Source of the DNA: Chloroflexota bacterium | GTDB taxonomy: Bacteria > Chloroflexota > Dormibacteria > CF-121 | Length of the DNA: 36,878 nt | Assembly (NCBI GenBank): GCA_005880615.1 | Contig: VBID01000115.1 | Span: 80,431 to 117,308 of the forward strand | Direction of reading: 5' to 3' | Shown here: piece by piece, positions 17,744 through 24,794 of the stretch | Layout of the letters: every line of letters begins with the position of its first letter | How positions within the stretch are numbered: the first letter of the stretch is position 1 | Translations under genes and position numbers: made by a program | The notes under the pieces: model-generated | Databases searched by the model: none | Told to the model about the DNA's origin: nothing | What the model saw: the letters and a program-made list of their open reading frames with translations, nothing else

Positions 17744-18094
17744 ATGGCGATCTTCAGCGATCCCAAACTGGCTACTCGCGTCCCCCGCTTCCACGTCCCC
17801 GGCAGCCAGATCCCGGGCATCCAGGCAGCGCCTGATGCGGGTGACCGGGTATGCCGTCTCACCGAGCTGGTGGTGGGCACAGATCACTTCGGCGGCCGGG
17901 GTCGCCGTGCTGCTGGCCCTGTCGGTGGTCAGCCTGATCGGGGCCCTCGTCGTTACCTGGCCGCACCGTTGATATCGTCCCCTCCCCCATGGGGAGGGGC
18001 AGGGGAGGGGTCGGAGAGGGGGGCCTGGCTATATCTGACTAGGCGCGCGCCCCCGGCCGGAGGCCGTCGAGCAGGCGCCGCGACGCCGCCGTGA
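17744..18094 (+). CDS. Small ORF, possibly the 5' part of a frameshifted gene
   Basis: The first 45-50 codons (MAIFSDPKLATRVPRFHVPG and onward) have GC-rich third positions and look coding. After about 17880 the frame reads into the intergenic repeat and then antisense through the DUF2277 gene, which is not credible protein. The coding look then moves to the +1 frame (17835-17972). Either two overlapping short genes are present or one gene has an indel. No family recognised. Confidence 0.25.
   Translation: MAIFSDPKLATRVPRFHVPGSQIPGIQAAPDAGDRVCRLTELVVGTDHFGGRGRRAAGPVGGQPDRGPRRYLAAPLISSPPPWGGAGEGSERGAWLYLTRRAPPAGGRRAGAATPP
17835..17972 (+). CDS. Possible single-helix membrane microprotein
   Basis: 45 codons from ATG 17835 to TGA 17972: MRVTGYAVSPSWWW, then a clear transmembrane helix (AAGVAVLLALSVVSLIGALVV) and a short WPHR end. 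It overlaps the preceding ORF in the +1 frame and has no good Shine-Dalgarno, so translation would need coupling or frameshifting. The hydrophobic run is unlikely to arise by chance, but it may be the C-terminus of the preceding frameshifted ORF. Confidence 0.35.
   Translation: MRVTGYAVSPSWWWAQITSAAGVAVLLALSVVSLIGALVVTWPHR
17978..18023 (+). repeat. Degenerate copy of the intergenic repeat (locus 3)
   Basis: CCCCTCCCCCATGGGGAGGGG followed by CAGGGGAGGGGTCGGAGAGGGG retains the hairpin and the G-rich second block, with a changed loop. It lies between the convergent small ORFs and the DUF2277 gene, C-rich arm first on the + strand. Confidence 0.75.
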
Positions 18095-18248
18095 CCTCGA
18101 CCACCGCCTCGTCGAAGGCGTGGGCATTGGCCCGTGACGGCACCCGGTACCCACTCACCTTCCGCACGAACTGCAGGGCCGCCTCCTCGATCTCCCGGTC
18201 AGTCGCTCGGCTGTCGCCCCGTCTCAGGGTCTTAATGCTTCGACACAT
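18039..18248 (-). CDS. DUF2277 family protein
   Basis: 69 residues. It begins MCRSIKTLR and contains EIEEAALQFVRKVSGYRVPS, then AFDEAVVEVTAASRRLLDGL. This matches the DUF2277 pattern: MCRxIKTL start, invariant ALQFVRK(I/V)SG, and the helical C-terminus. The function is unknown. TAATCT lies eight bases before the ATG, so a short-leader transcript is possible. It lies downstream of the amine oxidase, 11 bp from that gene's stop codon, on the same strand. Confidence 0.85.
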   Translation of the reverse strand: MCRSIKTLRRGDSRATDREIEEAALQFVRKVSGYRVPSRANAHAFDEAVVEVTAASRRLLDGLRPGARA

Positions 18249-18259
18249 GGCACCTTAGA

Positions 18260-19909
18260 TTAGGGGAAGATACCGGCCTTGAAGTCGTCCAAGATCTCCT
18301 TGGCCGCCCGCTGGCCCTCCTCTGCCCCGCCTTCCATGAAGCCCTGGAAGTTGGTCGAGCAGTGCTCGCCGGCGAAATGGCACTTGCCAGTATGGATGTC
18401 TGGCTGTCGCGCGCCCTCGTAGCCGCTGAACAGGGTGTACTGGCCCACCTTCCAGTACGAGTAGGAGCCGAGCAGGAACGGATTCGAGAGGGGCACATCG
18501 AGCGTGGCCCTGCCATTCCACTGCTTGGTGATTCCGGGGAACACCGGTTCGATCTGGCTCAGGAACTTGGTCGCGAACCCGGCCGCGACCTTGGGGTCGC
18601 TCGGATTGCCGGTGAACGACGCCAGCGGCACGCCGCCGCCGGTGTAGTCGACCAGGATCCCGGTCTCACGATCCTGGGCGCGCGTCACCTCCCAAGTGTT
18701 CTGGTACCCGGTGTCAGCGTAGGTTGACCCGTTGCCGATTCCCCAAGGTCCGCTTTGGTTCCAGTATCGAGTGTTGAACTGCAGCTGCAGCTTGCAGTTC
18801 TTGCCGTATCCGAGCTGCTGGATGGCGGTCTGTTTGCGGGGGTCGAAACCGGCGGAGCGGTACGCCCGGTCGGACGTAAGCAAGGTGCGCAGCACCGAGA
18901 ACGGGATCGCCATGACGACCCTATCCACGACCCTGGCGAACTTCCCGCTCGGACCGTTGAAGGAAAGCGTCCAGGTGCCCTGGGCGTTCAGAACGATCCC
19001 GGTGAGAGCCGTGTCGAGTTGAACGGTGCCGGGCGCCAACGCGGCCGCGATCGCCTTGGGTAGGCGCTCATTTCCGCCGGCGAGATGATACCGCTCGTCC
19101 GAGGCGCCGAAGATACGGAAATTGCCGGGGACCGGCTGGAAGCCGAGCAGGTAGACGAGGTTGAGCGAACTCTGCTCAGTCGTGACGTTGCCGTACTCGA
19201 TGTTATACGCGACGTCGAGTAGCTGGCCCATGCTCGAGCTGTGCCCTCCCGGCACGCGAGTCTCGATCCAGTCGTACAGGCTCAGGTGATCGAGATCGAA
19301 TCCGGCCTGCGTAAACATGTTGTACTGGGTGGGGAACGGTGCCGAGGTCAGATCCTTCTTGACGGCGCTCCACACCGGGTTGAAGTCGATGTTGGCCTGC
19401 GTGCTGGTGTAGTACTTCCCGAAGAAGAAATCGGTCTCGGTCGAGTTGTTGGGCTCTGCCGCGAGCAGGTCCACGCGTGGGATGTCGAAGCGGCTGGCCA
19501 GCGCGAAAATCGTCTTGTGCTTTGTGTCGATCAGCTCGCCGCAATGCTCGCTGGTCTGGCCGTTGAGCCACGACGTGGTGTCCGAATGCATGCGTCCTCC
19601 GACACGCGCCGATGCTTCGTAGACTGTCGACGCGACCCCGGCGTCCTGCAGGGTGAGGGCGGCAGTCAGACCGGCGATGCCACCGCCAACGATGGCAATC
19701 CGGGACTGCTGCTCGGCAAAGACTGGGAGCGGGCCGGCCAGGGCGGCGCCCGCCAGAGCGGCGCCCCCCGCCTTGAGCGCGTCTCGGCGGGTCACCAGGC
19801 CCTGGCGGCGCTCCGCCTGCACCTGGTTAACGGTCCGCCCGGTCGCCTCAGCTTCGGAAAAATCCCGGTAGAGCTGCTGGAATCGTCGCACCAAGGGCGT
19901 GCGCGCCAT
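18260..19909 (-). CDS. Tat-exported flavin-containing amine oxidase
   Basis: 549 residues from ATG 19909, which has GGAGGGAGG immediately upstream; the frame is open to 20152 but without support. After a 40-residue N-terminus comes a twin-arginine signal (TRRDALKAGGAALAGAALAG, residues about 40-59, ending PVFA). The FAD dinucleotide motif IAIVGGGIAGLTAA (71-84), ARVGGRMHS (GG motif) and the C-terminal FAGEHCSTNFQGFMEGG are the monoamine/polyamine oxidase signatures. It would oxidise a primary or secondary amine to an aldehyde, ammonia and H2O2. It lies divergent from a polyamine transporter operon ending in GABA aminotransferase, so a polyamine substrate is likely (inference). Confidence 0.9.
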   Translation of the reverse strand: MARTPLVRRFQQLYRDFSEAEATGRTVNQVQAERRQGLVTRRDALKAGGAALAGAALAGPLPVFAEQQSRIAIVGGGIAGLTAALTLQDAGVASTVYEASARVGGRMHSDTTSWLNGQTSEHCGELIDTKHKTIFALASRFDIPRVDLLAAEPNNSTETDFFFGKYYTSTQANIDFNPVWSAVKKDLTSAPFPTQYNMFTQAGFDLDHLSLYDWIETRVPGGHSSSMGQLLDVAYNIEYGNVTTEQSSLNLVYLLGFQPVPGNFRIFGASDERYHLAGGNERLPKAIAAALAPGTVQLDTALTGIVLNAQGTWTLSFNGPSGKFARVVDRVVMAIPFSVLRTLLTSDRAYRSAGFDPRKQTAIQQLGYGKNCKLQLQFNTRYWNQSGPWGIGNGSTYADTGYQNTWEVTRAQDRETGILVDYTGGGVPLASFTGNPSDPKVAAGFATKFLSQIEPVFPGITKQWNGRATLDVPLSNPFLLGSYSYWKVGQYTLFSGYEGARQPDIHTGKCHFAGEHCSTNFQGFMEGGAEEGQRAAKEILDDFKAGIFP

Positions 19910-20007
19910 CCCTCCCTCCTGGCGGCTGACTGAAATTTGGGTAAAGCCCGCCGCTGCTTCGGTAAACCTACAGGAGCGGGCGCGGCGCAGCAAGGGGCGG
20001 ACCCAAA

Positions 20008-20036
20008 TTGACAAATAGGCGAAGTGTGGCTTAGCT
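20008..20036 (+). promoter_or_regulatory. Putative promoter of the pot operon
   Basis: TTGACA at 20008-20013, with TTAGCT (17-base spacer) or TAGCTT (18-base spacer) downstream, in the 242-bp gap between the divergent amine oxidase and potA. The -35 is perfect and the -10 is poor. The rest of the gap shows no gene. Confidence 0.35.
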
Positions 20037-20151
20037 TTGCCAGACCGCTCAGCCCAGCGGCAGAGGAGGGACCATCTCGAGCGCGCTGCAACCGACCGCG
20101 TATCCCCCTGCCCAGCCCGTGCGCCGGGGAGGTCAACCCGCCTCCGCGGCA

Positions 20152-21207
20152 ATGCAGCCCGCGGTCCGGCTGGAACAGGTGCGCAAGACCTTTGGCGACG
20201 TGGTGGCCGTAGCGGGCGTCGACCTGGAAATCCGCCAGGGCGAATTCTTCTCGCTGCTGGGCCCGTCCGGCTGTGGCAAGACCACCTGCCTGCGGATGAT
20301 CGCCGGCTTCGAGGAGCCGACTGCCGGCCGCATCTTGCTGCAGGGTCAGGATGTCTCCCGTCTCCCAGCCTACGAGCGGGACGTGAACACCGTCTTCCAG
20401 GATTACGCGCTTTTCCCGCACATGACGGTCTACGACAACGTCGAGTACGGGCTCAAGGTCAAGGGGATCGGCGCCAGCGAGCGGCGACGTCGGGTGGCCG
20501 ACGCGCTGGCCATGATGCGACTGGATCGCCTGGAGCGGCGCAAGCCCGGCGAGCTTTCCGGCGGTCAGCGCCAGCGGGTGGCGCTGGCGCGGGCCCTCAT
20601 CAATCAGCCGCGGGTCCTGCTGCTCGACGAGCCACTGGGCGCCCTCGATCTCAAGCTTCGCCAGACCATGCAGATCGAGTTGAAGACGCTCCAGGAGCGG
20701 CTCTCGATGACCTTTCTCTACGTGACCCATGACCAGGAAGAAGCCCTGACCATGAGCGATCGCCTGGCGGTCATGAACCAGGGTCGCGTCGAGCAGGTGG
20801 GCACGCCCGCCGAGGTCTATGAAAACCCGGCCACCGGGTTCGTTGCCGGGTTCGTGGGCGCCTCGAACGTCCTGGCCGGGGACGCAGCCGGCGCCGTTAC
20901 CGGCAGCGCGGCGGCCTTCACCATCCGACCGGAGAAGATCCGGCTGGCGCCCCTGGACGAGACGCCTACGGCGGTCGAGTCGAGCGCCGCCGGGGTGGTC
21001 CGGGAGGTCGTGTACGTGGGCGCCTTTACCCGGTACACCGTCGACCTGGATGGCGGAGGCGAACTGGTGGTGATGCAACAGAATCTGACCATGTCGTCAA
21101 TGGAGGTGCTGCAGGCCCGTGGCCAGCGCGTCCGGCTGATCTGGGACCGGCAACATAATCGCGCGATCGGGGGAAGCGTTCAGGAACAGAGGGAGGAAGA
21201 ACGATGA
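20152..21207 (+). CDS. potA: Spermidine/putrescine ABC transporter ATP-binding protein
   Basis: 351 residues from ATG 20152; a GTG at 20119 is an alternative. Walker A GPSGCGKTT is at 37-45, then the Q-loop VFQDYALFPHMTVYDNV, ABC signature LSGGQRQR, Walker B VLLLDEPLGALD and switch His in YVTHDQEEALTMSD. A C-terminal TOBE domain (IRPEKIRL onward) is typical of PotA/CysA-type ATPases. It powers import by the PotB-PotC permease. It overlaps potD by four bases (ATGA). Confidence 0.95.
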   Translation: MQPAVRLEQVRKTFGDVVAVAGVDLEIRQGEFFSLLGPSGCGKTTCLRMIAGFEEPTAGRILLQGQDVSRLPAYERDVNTVFQDYALFPHMTVYDNVEYGLKVKGIGASERRRRVADALAMMRLDRLERRKPGELSGGQRQRVALARALINQPRVLLLDEPLGALDLKLRQTMQIELKTLQERLSMTFLYVTHDQEEALTMSDRLAVMNQGRVEQVGTPAEVYENPATGFVAGFVGASNVLAGDAAGAVTGSAAAFTIRPEKIRLAPLDETPTAVESSAAGVVREVVYVGAFTRYTVDLDGGGELVVMQQNLTMSSMEVLQARGQRVRLIWDRQHNRAIGGSVQEQREEER

Positions 21208-22388
21208 AGCGACCTTTCGGACTACCCGTTTTCGCCGGACTGATGGTGATCCTGGCTGCCTGCGGCGGCACGGCCAGCGTCGCGCCAACGAGCAACCTGC
21301 CGCAGAGCATCGGGCCCGCCGAGAGCAAGCTCAACCTGATTGCCTGGACCGGGTATGTCGAAAGCGGCAAATCTGACCCCAAGGTGGACTGGGTCACGCC
21401 CTTCCAGAACCAGACCGGCTGCACGATCAATGTGAAGTTCGCCGACACCTCGGACGAGATGGTCACCCTGATGCGCCAGGGTGGCGGCACCGTCTGGGAT
21501 GGCGTCTCGGCATCGGGTGACGCCACCAACCGGCTGATCGCCCATGGGGACGTGGCCGAGGTCAACGTCAACCTGATCCCCGATTTCAAGGACGTGATCA
21601 CGTCGCTGAAGGCACCCAAACACAACACGATCAACGGCCACCACTACGGCATCCCCTACATGTACGGTGCCAACGTCCTGATGTACAACACCCAGAAGGT
21701 GACGCCGGCGCCCACCAGCTGGGACATCACCTGGGAGACCAGCTCGCCCTACAAGGGGAAGATTGCGGCCTACGACAGTCCCATCTTCATCGCCGACGCC
21801 GCCCTCTACCTCAAGGCCCATCGCCCCGATCTGAAGATCACCGACGTCTACGAGCTCACCGCTCCTCAGCTCGACGCGGCCATCAACCTGCTCAAGCAGC
21901 AGAAGCCGATGATCAAGAAGTACTGGTCGGCGACGACCGATGAGACCGATCCCTTCAGCAGCGGCGACATGGTGGTGGGCACGGCCTGGCCGTACCAGGT
22001 CAGCTTCCTCAAGGGCGAGAACAAGCCGGTGGCCGCGATCGTGCCCAGCGAGGGCGCGACCGGCTGGGCCGACACCTGGATGATGTCGTCTCACGCCCAG
22101 CACCCCAACTGCATGTACCTCTGGATGAAATGGACGGAAACGCCCGCCGTCCAGGACCAGGTCGCCGAGTTCTACGGCGCGACGCCCAGCAATACGAAGG
22201 CCTGCGACCTGCTCCGGCAGCACATCGGCGCGTCGGCCGACGCCGACTACCACTGCGGTGACGACGTCTTCCTCAAGAACATCGCGCTCTGGAAGACCCC
22301 GCTGCAAAACTGCGGCGATAGCCGCGGCAACACCTGCACCGACTATTCGGTTTGGGCCCAGCGCTGGCAGGAGGTCCGTGGCGCGTAG
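21204..22388 (+). CDS. potD: Polyamine ABC transporter substrate-binding lipoprotein
   Basis: 394 residues. The signal peptide ends in the lipobox LAAC with Cys20, so the protein is membrane-tethered. The body is a PotD/PotF-type periplasmic binding fold: NLIAWTGYVESG, VKFADTSDEMVTLMRQGGG, PYMYGANVLMYNTQKV and EGATGWADTWMMSSHAQHP. The WADTWM stretch and the aromatic and acidic residues fit polyamine binding. It overlaps potA by four bases. It is followed not by potB directly but by the 11-copy repeat array. Confidence 0.93.
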   Translation: MKRPFGLPVFAGLMVILAACGGTASVAPTSNLPQSIGPAESKLNLIAWTGYVESGKSDPKVDWVTPFQNQTGCTINVKFADTSDEMVTLMRQGGGTVWDGVSASGDATNRLIAHGDVAEVNVNLIPDFKDVITSLKAPKHNTINGHHYGIPYMYGANVLMYNTQKVTPAPTSWDITWETSSPYKGKIAAYDSPIFIADAALYLKAHRPDLKITDVYELTAPQLDAAINLLKQQKPMIKKYWSATTDETDPFSSGDMVVGTAWPYQVSFLKGENKPVAAIVPSEGATGWADTWMMSSHAQHPNCMYLWMKWTETPAVQDQVAEFYGATPSNTKACDLLRQHIGASADADYHCGDDVFLKNIALWKTPLQNCGDSRGNTCTDYSVWAQRWQEVRGA

Positions 22389-22411
22389 TGAGCCGCAGTC
22401 AAGCCTCTGAG

Positions 22412-22957
22412 GTCTCCCTCCCCCTTGCGGGGAGGGTCGGGGAGGGGGTCTCGTCGCGTGTCTCCCTCCCCCGTGCGGGGAGGGTCAGGCAGGGGGTCTC
22501 GTCGCGGATCTCCCTCCCCCGTGCGGGGAGGGTCAGGCGGGGGGTCTGGTCGCGGATCTCCCTCCCCCGTGCGGGGAGGGTCAGGCAGGGGGTCTGGTCG
22601 CGGATCTCCCTCCCCCGTGCGGGGAGGGTCAGGGAGGGGGTCTGGTCGCGGATCTCCCTCCCCCGTGCGGGGAGGGTCAGGCAGGGGGTCTCGTCGCCGA
22701 TCTCCCTCCCCCGTGCGGGGAGGGTCGGGGAGGGGGTCTGGTCGCGGATCTCCCTCCCCCGTGCGGGGAGGGTCGGGGAGGGGGTCTGGTCGCCGATCTC
22801 CCTCCCCCGTGCGGGGGTTCACTCCTTGAACCGAAGGAGGGTCAGGGAGGGGGTCTGGTCGCCGATCTCCCTCCCCCGTGCGGGGAGGGTCAGGGAGGGG
22901 GTCTCGTCGCCGATCTCCCTCCCCCGTGCGGGGAGGGTCGGGGAGGGGGTCTCGTCT
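22412..22957 (+). repeat. Tandem repeat array, 48-bp period, 11 copies, within the pot operon (locus 4)
   Basis: The loop core TTGCGGGG/GTGCGGGG starts at 22425, 22473, 22521, 22569, 22617, 22665, 22713, 22761, 22809, 22878 and 22926. All steps are 48 bp except one of 69, where copy nine carries a 21-bp insertion that itself forms a hairpin (GGTTCA-CTCCT-TGAACC). Each unit is CTCCCTCCCCC, loop, GGGGAGGGTC, a second G block and GTCT(C/G)G, plus the short spacer TCGC(C/G)GAT. The array fills the gap between potD and potB and keeps long false reading frames open, because 48 is a multiple of three. Confidence 0.95.
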
Positions 22958-23049
22958 CACCGTGCAATCCGGAACCATAGGACTGGCGAGGTAGGCGCCC
23001 TGTTGGCTGGAACGGAGTCTCGCGCCTGGGCAGGCGAAACGCCTCCGCC

Positions 23050-23925
23050 ATGAGCACGGTATTTCGGCGAGCCGGCATCTTCCTCTACCGGTTCCCCGGC
23101 CTGCGGCTCGCCCTGCTGCTGGCGCCGCCGCTGGCGTGGATGGTGGTCGTCTACCTCCTGGCGCTGGCCTTTCTCTTCCTGACCGCCTTCTGGCGGCAGG
23201 ACCCGGTGACCTCGGCCATCATCCAGGCCTGGGGGTTCCAGAACTTCCAGGCCCTGTGGGCGGTGGACGTCTACCGGACCATCGCGCTGCGCACGGCCGG
23301 AATGGCGCTGGCCGTCACCGTCACCGATGTCATCCTGGCCATCCCGATCGCCTACTACGCGGCCCGCATCGCCAGCCCGCGGGTGCGCACCTTCTTGCTG
23401 CTCTCGATGGTGCTACCGCTGTGGTCGAGTTACCTGGTTCGGGTCTACGCCTGGCGGGTCATCCTCTCCAGCGACGGCCTCCTCAACTGGTCATTGCATA
23501 AGCTCCACCTGGGCTCGGTGAACCTGGGCTTCTCCAACTGGAGCCTGTGGATCGTGTTCTGCTACCTGTGGCTGCCGTACGTGCTGCTGCCCATCTTCGC
23601 CGCGCTGCAACGGATTCCCAACTCCCTGATCGAGGCCTCCACCGACCTGGGCGCCCGCTGGTTCACCACCCTGCGCCGGGTGATCCTCCCGGTCGCGCTG
23701 CCGGGAATCGTGGCCGGGTCGATCTTCGCCTTCTCGCTGACACTGGGCGACTACATCGCCCCCAACCTGGTGGGCGATACGGAGTTCATCGGCAACGTCA
23801 TCTACCAAAGTGTGGGGATTGCCAACAACATTCCGTTCGCGGCCGCCTATGCCATTGTCCCGGCCGTGATCGTCGCCATCTATCTATTGGTCGCTCGCCA
23901 GCTGAAGGCGTTCGAGGCCCTGTGA
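23050..23925 (+). CDS. potB: Polyamine ABC transporter permease PotB
   Basis: 291 residues, six predicted membrane helices. The cytoplasmic EAA loop is EASTDLGARWFTTLRRVILP, followed by GSIFAFSLTLGDYIAPNLVG, the typical PotB/PotH segment. It pairs with PotC to form the membrane channel. It starts at ATG 23050, about 90 bp after the repeat array, and ends in a four-base overlap with potC (GTGA). Confidence 0.93.
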   Translation: MSTVFRRAGIFLYRFPGLRLALLLAPPLAWMVVVYLLALAFLFLTAFWRQDPVTSAIIQAWGFQNFQALWAVDVYRTIALRTAGMALAVTVTDVILAIPIAYYAARIASPRVRTFLLLSMVLPLWSSYLVRVYAWRVILSSDGLLNWSLHKLHLGSVNLGFSNWSLWIVFCYLWLPYVLLPIFAALQRIPNSLIEASTDLGARWFTTLRRVILPVALPGIVAGSIFAFSLTLGDYIAPNLVGDTEFIGNVIYQSVGIANNIPFAAAYAIVPAVIVAIYLLVARQLKAFEAL

Positions 23926-24794
23926 GCGTCCGGCAGCGCGTCATCGAACCGCGGTCCGTTCAGCTCGGGATGCGCGTCGTCACCCTCCTCGTCCTCCTGT
24001 TCCTGTATGTCCCCCTCCTCGTCATCTTTGTGTACGCCTTCAACCCCGAGCGGTCGCAGGCCTGGCCACTGCCCGGCCTCTCCACCCGCTGGTTCGTCGC
24101 CACGTGGAACAACCTCGAGGTGCGCAGCGCGCTGGTCACGTCCCTGAAGGCCGGCCTGGGGGCAACGTCCATCGCGTTGCTGCTCGGGTCGCTGGCGGCT
24201 TTCGCCATCCATCGGTTCCGCTTCTTCGGCCGCGAGGCGATCTCGTTCTTCCTCATCCTGCCGTTGGCCCTGCCCGGCATCGTGACTGGCATGGCACTCA
24301 ACTCGGCGATCAACATCGGCGGCCAGGTGATCGGCCTGTCCTTCAGCCTGTGGACGATCATCATCGGCCATGCCACCTTCTGTGTGGTGGTGGTCTACAA
24401 CAACGTGATCGCCCGGCTCCGGCGGACGTCCGGCTCCCTGGTGGAAGCGTCGATGGACCTCGGTGCCGACGGCTGGCAGACCTTCCGATTCGTGATCCTG
24501 CCCAACATCTCGACCGCCCTTCTGGCCGGCGGGCTGCTGGCGTTCGCACTGTCCTTCGACGAGATCATCGTCACCAACTTCACCTCCGGCTCCGAGATCA
24601 CGCTCCCCAAGTGGATCTTCAACAATCTTCGACTGCCCAACCAGCGTCCGGTCGTCAACGTGGTGGCCAGCGTGGTCATCCTGGCTAGCTTTATCCCCGT
24701 GTACATCGCCCAGCGCCTCACTCAGGAACAGCCCGTGCGAGCGGCGGAGCAAGCCGAGACCGAGCCGGCGCTTCAGGCGGTGGCAGCATCGTGA
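23922..24794 (+). CDS. potC: Polyamine ABC transporter permease PotC
   Basis: 290 residues from GTG 23922, which overlaps the potB stop; the frame is open upstream inside potB but that is not coding. Six helices are predicted, beginning VTLLVLLFLYVPLLVIFVYAF. The EAA loop EASMDLGADGWQTFRFVILP is followed by LAFALSFDEIIVTNFTSG, the PotC/PotI signature. The stop overlaps the start of the aminotransferase gene by four bases. Confidence 0.93.
   Translation: MSVRQRVIEPRSVQLGMRVVTLLVLLFLYVPLLVIFVYAFNPERSQAWPLPGLSTRWFVATWNNLEVRSALVTSLKAGLGATSIALLLGSLAAFAIHRFRFFGREAISFFLILPLALPGIVTGMALNSAINIGGQVIGLSFSLWTIIIGHATFCVVVVYNNVIARLRRTSGSLVEASMDLGADGWQTFRFVILPNISTALLAGGLLAFALSFDEIIVTNFTSGSEITLPKWIFNNLRLPNQRPVVNVVASVVILASFIPVYIAQRLTQEQPVRAAEQAETEPALQAVAAS

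Noticed and set aside
17585-17887. Minus-strand ORF across the small-ORF locus
   Set aside because: No Shine-Dalgarno, no domain, and it runs antisense to a clear promoter and leader.
19910-20152. N-terminal extension of the amine oxidase to 20152
   Set aside because: Would cover the divergent promoter region; ATG 19909 has a strong Shine-Dalgarno.
22343-23053. Long Arg/Pro/Gly-rich ORFs on both strands across the 48-bp array
   Set aside because: They are translations of a tandem repeat with a period divisible by three; composition is fully explained by the repeat and no start site or homology supports them.
23547-23921. N-terminal extension of potC
   Set aside because: Lies out of frame inside potB and has no permease character; GTG 23922 overlaps the potB stop.
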